A stretch of 64,000 nt of DNA from Ruminococcus gauvreauii (GTDB taxonomy: Bacteria > Bacillota > Clostridia > Lachnospirales > Lachnospiraceae). The notes beneath the pieces were generated by a model. It saw only the letters and a program-made list of their open reading frames with translations. It did not search any database and was not told where the DNA came from. Position 1 is the stretch's first letter. Each line of letters opens with the position of its first letter. The translations under genes and the position numbers were made by a program. The stretch lies in assembly GCF_025151995.1 (NCBI RefSeq), contig NZ_CP102290.1, positions 2,604,001-2,668,000 of the forward strand. The letters run 5' to 3'. Shown here in pieces: positions 41,835 to 49,645 of this stretch.

Positions 41835-42908
41835 ATGAAAAAGACAGAATTCTGGTATGGGAAACTGAAGTTCTGGATCCGCGGCATGTATGTCGTGATG
41901 GGGATACTGCTGGTGCTTCTGCTGTTGGCAGCCGCCAATAAAATTGCTTTTTCCGAGACCCTGGAAGTGGTGTTTGCAGTTGCGGCAGGGCTGGCGATTG
42001 CAGGTTCCTATGCTGCGGGAAAACTGTATATCCTGGGGCCTATGAAAAATCTGAGTCAGGCGTTTGAGCTTTTTAACCACGGGTATATCTATGATGAGGT
42101 ATTTCACAATAATTTCTCCATGGACGAGGAGATGAAAAAGGCGCTGGAAAAGTTTGCAGTTATGATAGACCGCAACCACGCCGTCAATATGGCGGAAAAA
42201 CAGGTGGAATATCTCGCTTTGCAGAATCAGATCAACCCTCATTTCCTGTACAACACTCTGGAATCCATCCGGGCGGAAGCGCTGCTGGCGGGACAGGCAT
42301 CGATTGCGGGAATGTCGGAGGCTCTGGCGAAATTCTTTCGTTATACCATCACCAACAAGGAGAACATCGTGACGCTGGCGGACGAGCTGGACAGTGTGAA
42401 AAATTATTTTCTGATTCAGAAATACCGGTTTGAGGAGCGCATTAATCTGGAAATACACTGCGACGATGAAGAACTGCTGTTTCAGTGCAGGATCCTCAAA
42501 CTGACGCTTCAGCCCCTTGTGGAGAACGCGATCCAGCACGGACTGGAGGCTACGATCGGGGAGGGAACGATCGAGATTGACATTGAGAGGACGAGCACAC
42601 GGGTATTTATCTCCGTACGCGATTACGGCGTCGGAATGGATGAGGAAAAAATCATCGAATTGAACCGCATGTTCCAGGAACCGGATAAGCAGATTACGGC
42701 TGCATTTTCCAAGAAAAAGTCAGGAATCGCGCTGCGCAATGTGAATGCCCGGATAAAGCTGCTCTTTGGCACGCAGTATGGATTGCATGTACTGGGATCA
42801 ACGTATTCCGGGACGGAGATAAGGATCACGCTGCCATATCTGGATGAGGAGGCGGCGAAAAAGTATATGAAGAAGATAGAGATGAACCAGGAAGAGGGAG
42901 TGCGTTGA
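41835..42908 (+). CDS. Sensor histidine kinase (YesM/LytS-like) with minimal extracellular part
   Basis: A 357-residue kinase. Two membrane helices (residues ~17-35 and ~45-62) are joined by only about nine residues, so there is no extracellular sensor domain. A short linker leads to the His_kinase domain with phospho-acceptor His136 in 'LQNQINPHFLYNTLESIRAE'. The ATPase domain has the N box 'TLQPLVENAIQHGLE', 'VRDYGVGMDE' and 'GIALRNVNARIKLLFG'. AGGAGG precedes the ATG. Its stop overlaps the TTG start of the next gene (TTGA), so a degenerate ABC-ATPase-like protein is made in step with it. Confidence 0.95.
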   Translation: MKKTEFWYGKLKFWIRGMYVVMGILLVLLLLAAANKIAFSETLEVVFAVAAGLAIAGSYAAGKLYILGPMKNLSQAFELFNHGYIYDEVFHNNFSMDEEMKKALEKFAVMIDRNHAVNMAEKQVEYLALQNQINPHFLYNTLESIRAEALLAGQASIAGMSEALAKFFRYTITNKENIVTLADELDSVKNYFLIQKYRFEERINLEIHCDDEELLFQCRILKLTLQPLVENAIQHGLEATIGEGTIEIDIERTSTRVFISVRDYGVGMDEEKIIELNRMFQEPDKQITAAFSKKKSGIALRNVNARIKLLFGTQYGLHVLGSTYSGTEIRITLPYLDEEAAKKYMKKIEMNQEEGVR

Positions 42909-44356
42909 AAAAAGAAGTACTGAGAATACAAAGCGGCATTAAAAAGACGGGGATCACCGAGCGGATCCTGGATTTTTCGATTCAGATCTACCGTGATGAG
43001 ATCTGCGGGCTGATCGTGGAGAACAATCTGGAAAGGAAATGTCTGGTTGATATATTATCGGGGGATCTGCGGCTCGATTACGGATGGGTTTATTTTGAGG
43101 ATACGGAACTTTCCTGGGATACGTATGACAGGATACTGCAGGAGCATGTATTCGCCATGAACCGGAAAGACCGCTGCGTCAGGCAGCTGAGGGTCAAGGA
43201 GTATGTGTTTGTGCTGCATGGGGGAATCAGGCTGATCGCAGGGACGGGCAAACTTTGTGCGTCTGCGGGTCAGCTGTTTCAGGAGCTTGGATGCAGCATA
43301 GATCCGGAGGAAATGATCGGGAACCTTCTGTTACACCAGCGAAAGGAAGTGGAACTGATCCATGCCTATGTCTCGGGGAAAAAGCTGGTTGTCATATCAG
43401 ACATGGATGAATTTTTTACCGAGGAGACCATCACAGAATTTTTCGGGTTGATACTGAGGCTGAAAGAGCTTGGCATGGATTTTCTTATCGTCTCCAATCA
43501 TACCAGGGTGCTGTTCGGATATACGGAGTATATGTATGTGTTCTCCCACGGGAGGACGCGGCATCGGATTTTGAGACAGAGATACAGTCTGGAACATCTG
43601 TATACGGTACTTCTGGAAAGCTTTAATGTGAACGATTCTTTATCAGAAACAAGAAGCGTGGGGCGCACCGTGCTGCGGTTTTCAGATGTGGAAACCGACC
43701 GCTGTGAGCGCATAAGCATTGAGGTGCATGAGGGAGAGATCGTAAATTTCGTGAACATGGATACCGGGAACTGGAGGATACTCGCGGACATCCTGAGCGG
43801 TGATGTTCCGGTGAGAAAGGGCAAGATATACATACTGGAGAAAGAGTTCCGGCCGCGGATGTTCAGTGATGCGGTTGAACATGGAATTGGCATCATCGAA
43901 GAAAACTCCTATGAGGCATATTCATATTTTGATGCTTCGATTCTGGATAATATCTCGATGGTGATGTCCAGGAAACTTGGAATCAATGGATTTTCGCCGA
44001 AATATATGAAATGCCTGGAGGAAGAACTCCTCGCCACAGGAGAGTTTGACAGTGAGGAGCTCCATAAATCCGTCTACAAGGCCGGGCCTTACCTGCTTCA
44101 AAAAGCAGCATATTACCGGTGGATTCTTTATCGCCCCCGTGTCATCGTCTGCCTGAGGCCGTTCTCGGCAGCTGACTATAATATCCAGAAATTAACACAG
44201 CATCTGATCCGCGTTGCGGTGAACAGCGGCATTGCAGTTATCATCCTGACGATGTCAGTCTCAGAGGCCAGTATCATGGGGGAGCGGACGATCGTGATGA
44301 AGGGCGGGGAAATGTATGAAAAGAACCGGCAGGATATCAGACAGCTGTTTGAATAA
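42905..44356 (+). CDS. Catalytically dead RbsA-like double ABC ATPase homologue
   Basis: A 483-residue protein with the length and two-domain layout of RbsA/MglA sugar-transporter ATPases but no working ATP site. Domain 1: 'EICGLIVENNLERKCLVDIL' aligns with the Walker A region, where G-E-N-G-A-G-K-S-T has become V-E-N-N-L-E-R-K-C (residues 38-46). The signature position reads L-L-L-H-Q (141-145), Walker B is 'LVVISDMDEFF' without the catalytic Glu in place, and the H-loop His is Asn198. Domain 2 is equally eroded ('NFVNMDTGNWRILADILSGD'). It starts at a TTG overlapping the kinase stop. There are no stops or frameshifts, so it is maintained. I infer a regulatory scaffold linking the kinase to the sugar transporter; no function is known to me. 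Confidence 0.8.
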   Translation: MKKEVLRIQSGIKKTGITERILDFSIQIYRDEICGLIVENNLERKCLVDILSGDLRLDYGWVYFEDTELSWDTYDRILQEHVFAMNRKDRCVRQLRVKEYVFVLHGGIRLIAGTGKLCASAGQLFQELGCSIDPEEMIGNLLLHQRKEVELIHAYVSGKKLVVISDMDEFFTEETITEFFGLILRLKELGMDFLIVSNHTRVLFGYTEYMYVFSHGRTRHRILRQRYSLEHLYTVLLESFNVNDSLSETRSVGRTVLRFSDVETDRCERISIEVHEGEIVNFVNMDTGNWRILADILSGDVPVRKGKIYILEKEFRPRMFSDAVEHGIGIIEENSYEAYSYFDASILDNISMVMSRKLGINGFSPKYMKCLEEELLATGEFDSEELHKSVYKAGPYLLQKAAYYRWILYRPRVIVCLRPFSAADYNIQKLTQHLIRVAVNSGIAVIILTMSVSEASIMGERTIVMKGGEMYEKNRQDIRQLFE

Positions 44357-44401
44357 AGAAGTTTCCAAAAATCGTACACCTTTTTCTAAAAAACGTAAGT
44401 G

Positions 44402-44454
44402 TTGTATTTGTAAAAGTACTGTTACAATGAATTTACAAAAAACGTATCGATACG
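44402..44454 (+). promoter_or_regulatory. Promoter and LacI-type operator of the galactose-type ABC operon
   Basis: TTGTAT (44402-44407) and TACAAT (44423-44428) form a possible promoter with a short 15-bp spacer. The perfect 12-base palindrome CGTATCGATACG (44443-44454), with the central CG of LacI-family operators, lies just downstream of the expected transcription start, a typical repressor position. Confidence 0.6.
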
Positions 44455-44507
44455 AATTGAAGATGATTGAGAACAGGAAACGATGACTGACAAGAAGGAG
44501 AAGAAAT

Positions 44508-45539
44508 ATGAAGAAGATGTTAGCAATGTTGGTAGCCGGATGTATGATATTTTCGATGATGGCTTGCGGAGGCAGTTCGGATTCCAAAGAAACTTCCGGG
44601 GACACGGACAGCAAGGCTCAGGAGAGCACGGAGGCGAAGAGTGACGAAGGTTCCGATGCAGGCGAATCAGGCGAACTCGATACGAGTAAACTGTCGATCG
44701 GCGTGGTCATGAAGCTGTACGATGAATTCCAGAATAAGGTTATCGACGGTGCCGAGGATGCGGCGAAAGAGATCGGAGCAAAGATCTCCTGTATCGCCCC
44801 GGATGATATCACAGATGCTGCACAGCAGGTACAGATGATTGAGAACTTTATCTCTCAGGATGTGGATATCCTGCTGGTAGACCCGAATATCGCAGATTCA
44901 GTGCTCAACGTTCTGAACGATGCGGTAGCAAAAGATATCAAGGTGGTCCTCGTAGATACGGATTCACCGAACTTCGAAAACCCGGTTACTTATGTGGGAA
45001 CGGCAAACTATGATGCTGCTTTTGAAGGCGCAAAAGAATTTGCATCCAGGCTGCCGGAAGGCGCAAATGTTGTGATCGCAACCGGACAGCAGGGTGACGA
45101 TAATCATGAAAAACGCTCAAAAGGCTATAAGGATGCGATGGAAGAAGCAGGGTGCAACGTATTGGATCTTCAGTACTGTGATAACTCCGCAGACCTCACC
45201 GCTTCACAGGTGGAAGACTGGTTCCAGAAATACGGTGTGGATGGTATTGATGCCGTGATGTGTACAGATGACGACGCTTCTATGGGTGCAATCCAGGCGA
45301 TCAAACAGAACAATGCAACAGACAAGATCAAAGTCTGCAGCTTTAACGGATTCCAGGTGGCGATTCAGCAGATCGAGCAGGGCAACATGGAGATGACGAT
45401 CGCTCAGCAGCCGTATAAGATGGGTTATGACAGCGTGATGTGCGGCGTCGGCGCGCTGAAAGGCGAGACGTATGAACGTCAGATTCCGGTGGACGTTGAG
45501 ATCATCGATGCATCGAATTATGAGGATTACAAGGAATAA
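44508..45539 (+). CDS. Sugar ABC transporter substrate-binding lipoprotein (MglB/RbsB-like)
   Basis: A 343-residue binding protein with lipobox 'SMMACGG', a Ser/Glu/Asp-rich linker and a type 1 periplasmic-binding core: 'LSIGVVMKLYDEFQNKVIDG', 'DVDILLVDPNIADSVLNVLN', 'DIKVVLVDTDSPNF', 'AVMCTDDDASMGAIQAIKQN'. AGAAGGAG lies before the ATG. It is the first gene of the importer operon that follows the two-component system. Proximity to galK-galE-galT suggests galactose or a galactoside as ligand. Confidence 0.92.
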   Translation: MKKMLAMLVAGCMIFSMMACGGSSDSKETSGDTDSKAQESTEAKSDEGSDAGESGELDTSKLSIGVVMKLYDEFQNKVIDGAEDAAKEIGAKISCIAPDDITDAAQQVQMIENFISQDVDILLVDPNIADSVLNVLNDAVAKDIKVVLVDTDSPNFENPVTYVGTANYDAAFEGAKEFASRLPEGANVVIATGQQGDDNHEKRSKGYKDAMEEAGCNVLDLQYCDNSADLTASQVEDWFQKYGVDGIDAVMCTDDDASMGAIQAIKQNNATDKIKVCSFNGFQVAIQQIEQGNMEMTIAQQPYKMGYDSVMCGVGALKGETYERQIPVDVEIIDASNYEDYKE

Positions 45540-45564
45540 TCATCAGCTGAGAAACGAGTAGTAG

Positions 45565-45592
45565 ATGGGCTGCCACGGCGGCCCATTTGTTT
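45565..45592 (+). terminator. Intercistronic terminator/attenuator
   Basis: ATGGGCTGC (45565-45573) and GCGGCCCAT (45578-45586) pair with one G-U type pair around a 4-base loop, followed by TTGTTTT. It lies between the binding-protein and ATPase genes. Confidence 0.7.
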
Positions 45593-45624
45593 TAAAAATT
45601 CGAATAGAAATGAAGGTGGAGTGT

Positions 45625-47130
45625 TTGCAGGAGCAGGGTATAGCCGTAGAATTAAAAGATATCGTAAAAAACTTTCCGGGTGTGCGCGCACTGGACGGAG
45701 TCTCACTGGCGCTGAAGAAGGGAGAGGTCCACGGACTGATCGGTGAGAACGGTGCAGGAAAATCCACACTGATCAAGACGTTTACCGGCGTACATAAACC
45801 AGATAAAGGAAAAATCTTCTGTGAAGGTCAGGAAGTGACATTTTCCGGACCGCTGGATGCCAAAAAACGAGGCATTGCATGCGTTTATCAGGAACTGAAT
45901 ATTGTGGCCGAATTGAATGCGACAGACAATATGTTTCTTGGAAATATGAAACATAAAGGAAATTCCTGTTTTCTGGATTATACGTATATGAATCAGAAGA
46001 CAAAGGAAGTCATGAAATCTATGAATCAGGACATCGACCTGACGAAGATCTGCGGCAACATGGGTATGGGCCAGCTGCAGATGATCGAGATCGGGAAATC
46101 TATCCTCCAGGAGGCGAAGGTATTGATTCTGGATGAGCCGACGTCGAGTCTGGGCGAGCAGGAGACGAAGGAGCTCTTTAAGGCAGTCAATCTGCTGAAG
46201 AGTCAGGGAATGGCGATCCTGTTTGTGTCCCACAAGCTGGAAGAGATCTTCGAGCTGTGTGATGTCGTGACCGTCATGCGTGACGGAAAGCACGTGATAA
46301 CGATGGATACGGACCAGATGACGCAGGATGATCTGATCACTTATATGGTGGGAAGAAGCCTCGACAACCTGTATCCGAAAGTGGAAGCAGAGATCAAAGA
46401 CGTGGCGCTGGAAGTGAAACATCTTACCAGAAAGGGCGTGTATAACGATATCAGCTTTTCGGTACGGCGCGGTGAGATCCTTGGATTTGCAGGACTGGTA
46501 GGTGCCGGGCGTACGGAGGTGTTCCGAGGTATCTTTGCGGCAGATCCGATCGACGGAGGAGAAGTGTACGTGGACGGGCGGAAATGCACAATCAAAAGTC
46601 CCGGGGAGGCTATCAAGAGTAAAATCGCCTTCCTGACAGAGGACAGGAAAGGCCAGGGGCTGGTACTGACTGAGAGTATCAGTAAAAATATCGCACTGGT
46701 CAATATGGGAAGTCTATCCAGGGGTCTGTTTGTGGATGACGATAAACTGAGAAAACAGGCGGAAGACACTGTTGAAAAGTTAAAGATCAAAACAGACAGT
46801 ATTAATAAAAATTCCGGAGACTTAAGCGGCGGCAACCAGCAGAAAGTCGTAATCGGAAAGTGGATTAACACGGATGCAGACATTTTTATCTTTGATGAAC
46901 CGACCCGCGGTATCGATGTCGGAGCCAAAATAGAGGTTTATAACATCATCAATGAGCTGGTCAGAGAGGGAAAAGCAGTTGTCATGATTTCCTCAGAGCT
47001 TCCTGAGATCCTCGGAATGTGCGACCGTGTCATCGTCATGAGACATGGCCATATCACGGGAGAGATCGAAAGGGACAGCAATGAGTTTGACCAGGAAAGT
47101 ATTATGAAAGCTGCATGGGAGGTTGGTTGA
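45625..47130 (+). CDS. Sugar ABC transporter ATPase (MglA/RbsA-like)
   Basis: A ~501-residue tandem ATPase. The start is uncertain: TTG 45625 has AAGGTGGAG upstream, ATG 45610 has no binding site, and ATG 45565 lies inside the terminator stem. Domain 1 has Walker A 'IGENGAGKSTLIKTFTG', 'MGMGQLQMIEIGKSI' at the signature position and 'VLILDEPTSSLG'. Domain 2 has 'GLVGAGRTEVFRGIFA', 'LSGGNQQKVVIGKWI' and 'FIFDEPTRGIDVG'. All expected catalytic motifs of the family are intact, in contrast to the dead homologue at 42905. Confidence 0.93.
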   Translation: MQEQGIAVELKDIVKNFPGVRALDGVSLALKKGEVHGLIGENGAGKSTLIKTFTGVHKPDKGKIFCEGQEVTFSGPLDAKKRGIACVYQELNIVAELNATDNMFLGNMKHKGNSCFLDYTYMNQKTKEVMKSMNQDIDLTKICGNMGMGQLQMIEIGKSILQEAKVLILDEPTSSLGEQETKELFKAVNLLKSQGMAILFVSHKLEEIFELCDVVTVMRDGKHVITMDTDQMTQDDLITYMVGRSLDNLYPKVEAEIKDVALEVKHLTRKGVYNDISFSVRRGEILGFAGLVGAGRTEVFRGIFAADPIDGGEVYVDGRKCTIKSPGEAIKSKIAFLTEDRKGQGLVLTESISKNIALVNMGSLSRGLFVDDDKLRKQAEDTVEKLKIKTDSINKNSGDLSGGNQQKVVIGKWINTDADIFIFDEPTRGIDVGAKIEVYNIINELVREGKAVVMISSELPEILGMCDRVIVMRHGHITGEIERDSNEFDQESIMKAAWEVG

Positions 47131-47131
47131 G

Positions 47132-48118
47132 ATGAAAAATAAAATATTTAAGAATGAAAAATTTTCGAGCATATTAGGTCCGCTTATCGCATTGCTTGTT
47201 CTGTGCGTGCTGCTGACCGTCGTAACTGATCAGTTTTTTAAGACAAGTAATTTTCTGAATATTCTGAGGCAGGCGGCCATCAATGCGCTGGTATCCTTCG
47301 GTATGTTGTTTGTACTCCTGACTGGGGGAATTGACCTGTCTGTCGGTGCAACGATCGCTTGTTCCGGCTGTATGATGGGTATTATGATCAAAGGCGGTAT
47401 TACAAATACCTTTCTGCTGCTGCTGGTGGGTATGCTCTGCGGCCTGGTCATCGGATTGATCAACGGACTTCTGTTCACGAAGCTGGATCTTCCGCATCCG
47501 TTTGTATCGACTCTCGGAACACAGCTGGTGATTCGGGGATTCTGCCTCTGGATTACGGGTTCGGCATCCATGTCAGGTTTTCCGGATGGTGTTATGTGGC
47601 TCGGATATCAGAACATTGCCGGTTTTCCGATTTGCTTTATCCTTGTCATTGTGGTAGCCATTGTGGCGTCCATATTCCTGAACAGAACGGCATTCGGACG
47701 TTATATCTATTCCATCGGCGGAAACAGAGAAGCGGCGCGTCTGTCCGGTATCAAGGTGAAACCGCTGTTAAACCTGACATACATCTTATCCGGTCTTCTC
47801 GCAGCACTTGCCGGCATCGTGATGATCGGACGTGTCAGCCTTGCATATCCGAATGCCGGTGACGGTTATGAGATGAATGCGATCGCTGCATGTGTCATCG
47901 GCGGAGCCTCCTTTAACGGCGGCCGCGGCAGTGTAGGCGGTACTCTGATCGGTGCGCTGATCATCGCTGTCCTGAACAACGGACTGAATCTTCTGGGGGC
48001 ACAGTCGGATATCCAGAAGATGATCCTCGGACTGGTGGTAATCCTTGCGGTATTCGTGGATGTGGTCCGCGGCAAGCAGGAAGAGAAATCAAGAAGACTT
48101 GCACAGGCACGTCAATAA
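47132..48118 (+). CDS. Sugar ABC transporter permease (MglC/RbsC-like)
   Basis: A 328-residue permease with about ten helices. The ATG at 47132 follows GGGAGG and begins one base after the ATPase stop. 'GMLFVLLTGGIDLSVGATIA', 'SIGGNREAARLSGIKV' and 'CVIGGASFNGGRGSVGGTLI' are the family landmarks. Together with the two preceding genes it makes a complete importer. Confidence 0.95.
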   Translation: MKNKIFKNEKFSSILGPLIALLVLCVLLTVVTDQFFKTSNFLNILRQAAINALVSFGMLFVLLTGGIDLSVGATIACSGCMMGIMIKGGITNTFLLLLVGMLCGLVIGLINGLLFTKLDLPHPFVSTLGTQLVIRGFCLWITGSASMSGFPDGVMWLGYQNIAGFPICFILVIVVAIVASIFLNRTAFGRYIYSIGGNREAARLSGIKVKPLLNLTYILSGLLAALAGIVMIGRVSLAYPNAGDGYEMNAIAACVIGGASFNGGRGSVGGTLIGALIIAVLNNGLNLLGAQSDIQKMILGLVVILAVFVDVVRGKQEEKSRRLAQARQ

Positions 48119-48135
48119 AAAATTAAACCAATTAT

Positions 48136-48338
48136 ATGATGTTGGGGTCAAAAGACCTTTTGACCCCAACTGATGCCTACGGCTTGCTCCGCACCTCGTG
48201 CTCCCGCAATCCTGTAAACATTCGGAATCCGCTGATTTACTGAGTAAATCGCTTCTTCCTCATGTTTGGCGGGTCCCAAGATCAAATGCCTTATCATGCA
48301 AGCATGAACGGTATTTGACATTTTGACCCTGGCATCAT
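48136..48338. repeat. MITE-like 203-bp element with terminal inverted repeats
   Basis: The ends ATGATGTTGGGGTCAAAA (48136-48153) and TTTTGACCCTGGCATCAT (48321-48338) are inverted copies matching at 15 of 18 positions, flanked on both sides by TAT. Inside lie a perfect 14-bp hairpin (GTTGGGGTCAAAAG/CTTTTGACCCCAAC, 48141-48170) and the palindrome GATTTACT-G-AGTAAATC. The sequence has no coding potential and a C+T-rich segment unlike neighbouring intergenic DNA. No second copy exists in this window, so its repeat nature is inferred from structure. Confidence 0.6.
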
Positions 48339-48368
48339 TATATTCTTTTCAATTCTTCTAAATGGCGG

Positions 48369-48400
48369 AAGCCCCGTATGGAATGATCCATACAGGGCTT
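48369..48400. terminator. Convergent stem-loop between permease and LacI genes
   Basis: AAGCCCCGTATGGA (48369-48382) and TCCATACAGGGCTT (48387-48400) pair except for one position, with a 4-base loop. T tracts are weak on both strands. Confidence 0.6.
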
Positions 48401-48423
48401 CTGCTCATTAGTATGTAAAATAT

Positions 48424-49422
48424 TTAAGGAAGCAGTGTTTTGCACGACGCGCGCTCGATCAGGCGGCAGGGGAGTTTGATCCTCATAGCTGCCTGGCTTT
48501 TGGGAGTCAGGATATGGTACAGAATGTGTGCACCGTAATTCCCCATCTCATAGGCCGGAGCGTGAAGCGTCGTGAGCGGCGGAGTCGTAAACTCCGTCAT
48601 CGTGATATTATCAAATCCCATCAGCGAGATATCTTCCGGAACGGACAGTCCGTGTTCGTTCAGCGCTTTTAAGGCGCCGATGGCGATCAGATCACTTGCT
48701 GCAAATATGGCTGTTGGAAGGGCTGCGTCCTGCAGCAGATCCGACATCATTTCATAGCCGGAGGTTACGGTAAATGCGCCTTCTTTCATATAAGGCTGAT
48801 AATCGATGCTGTGCTCCTCACAGAAACGAATGAAGACTTCTCGGCGCATATCGGTAAAAGGTTCGGACTCAGAAACATACTCTTTTCCGGTCAAAAATCC
48901 GATCTTCTGATGACCAAGTCCGGTAAGATACTGCAGTGCAGACCGGACAGCCTGTTCAAAATCCAGCGTAATCGTGGAAATATCAATATTGTCGACTGCC
49001 ATATCCAGAAACAGGATGCTGTCTGTAATATTTCGAAAATATTCAATTTCTTTTTCACTGAATTTTCCGATACAGATCAGACCATCAACTCCCTTGAGCT
49101 GCTCGGCATATCCGAGATCGGCTTTATAGGTCCTGATCACGTGGATACAGTGATCACGGCAGTAATCCTCGATGCCCTGACGAATCCTGAGATAATAACT
49201 GTCATCGATTTCCTGCTGGGCGGAAAACCACTGGACGATACCGAGAGCGTAAGACGTTTTGACAGAACGTCTTTTTTTTATATAGTTTAGTGCCTTGGCA
49301 GTTTCCAGAACCTTCTGACGGGTTTCGGGTGTAACATTTAAGGAGGAATCCTGATTGAGAATCCGTGAAACAGTGGCACTTGAGACATTTGCTGCCTCAG
49401 CAATATCCTTAATTGTAGTCAT
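48424..49422 (-). CDS. LacI-family repressor (GalR-like)
   Basis: A 332-residue regulator; the start is the ATG at 49420-49422 with GGGAGG upstream on the minus strand. The helix-turn-helix and hinge are 'MTTIKDIAEAANVSSATVSR' and 'VLETAKALNYIKKR'. The sugar-binding core follows, with 'FAASDLIAIGALKALNEHGL' and 'ISLMGFDNITMTEFTTPPLT'. It lies between the sugar importer and galK and points away from galK. It most likely represses one or both in the absence of galactose. A palindrome, GTAAATATTTAC (49437-49448), sits just upstream of its ribosome binding site. Confidence 0.93.
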   Translation of the reverse strand: MTTIKDIAEAANVSSATVSRILNQDSSLNVTPETRQKVLETAKALNYIKKRRSVKTSYALGIVQWFSAQQEIDDSYYLRIRQGIEDYCRDHCIHVIRTYKADLGYAEQLKGVDGLICIGKFSEKEIEYFRNITDSILFLDMAVDNIDISTITLDFEQAVRSALQYLTGLGHQKIGFLTGKEYVSESEPFTDMRREVFIRFCEEHSIDYQPYMKEGAFTVTSGYEMMSDLLQDAALPTAIFAASDLIAIGALKALNEHGLSVPEDISLMGFDNITMTEFTTPPLTTLHAPAYEMGNYGAHILYHILTPKSQAAMRIKLPCRLIERASCKTLLP

Positions 49423-49436
49423 GCGTGCGCCTCCCG

Positions 49437-49448
49437 GTAAATATTTAC
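49437..49448. promoter_or_regulatory. Palindrome upstream of the LacI-type gene
   Basis: GTAAATATTTAC is a perfect 12-base palindrome beginning 15 bases from the start codon, in a position suitable for autoregulation. It lacks the central CG of many LacI-family operators. Confidence 0.4.
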
Positions 49449-49575
49449 GAAATAACAAGTTAATATTATACCAAAACAATAAAAAAGGGAAGAGGATCAA
49501 ATGAAAAATTTGTATTTTGTGGAAAACACACAAAGATTGCGATAAAAATTAGGTTATTTATTGAGTAAAAAACAA

Positions 49576-49604
49576 TTGATATTTTAGTAAAATAGTAATA
49601 TGAT
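49576..49604 (+). promoter_or_regulatory. Promoter of the galK-galE-galT operon
   Basis: TTGATA (49576-49581) and TATGAT (49599-49604) with a 17-bp spacer. The spacer contains ATTTTA-G-TAAAAT (49581-49593), a perfect inverted repeat that may be an operator. A TTGCGAT half-site lies at 49537-49543. Confidence 0.65.
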
Positions 49605-49645
49605 TTACTTAAGAAGCAGATGTAAGGCATTGGAGGGAACACAAT

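Larger units (their letters stand above)
48119..48423. other. Intergenic region between the permease and LacI genes
   Basis: About 300 bases without a gene. It is mostly filled by a MITE-like element (48136-48338) and a convergent terminator hairpin (48369-48400); the two flanking genes point towards each other. Confidence 0.7.

Noticed and set aside
45565..45624. Upstream starts for the sugar ABC ATPase at 45565 and 45610
   Set aside because: The first lies in a terminator stem and the second lacks a binding site; the TTG at 45625 has AAGGTGGAG upstream.
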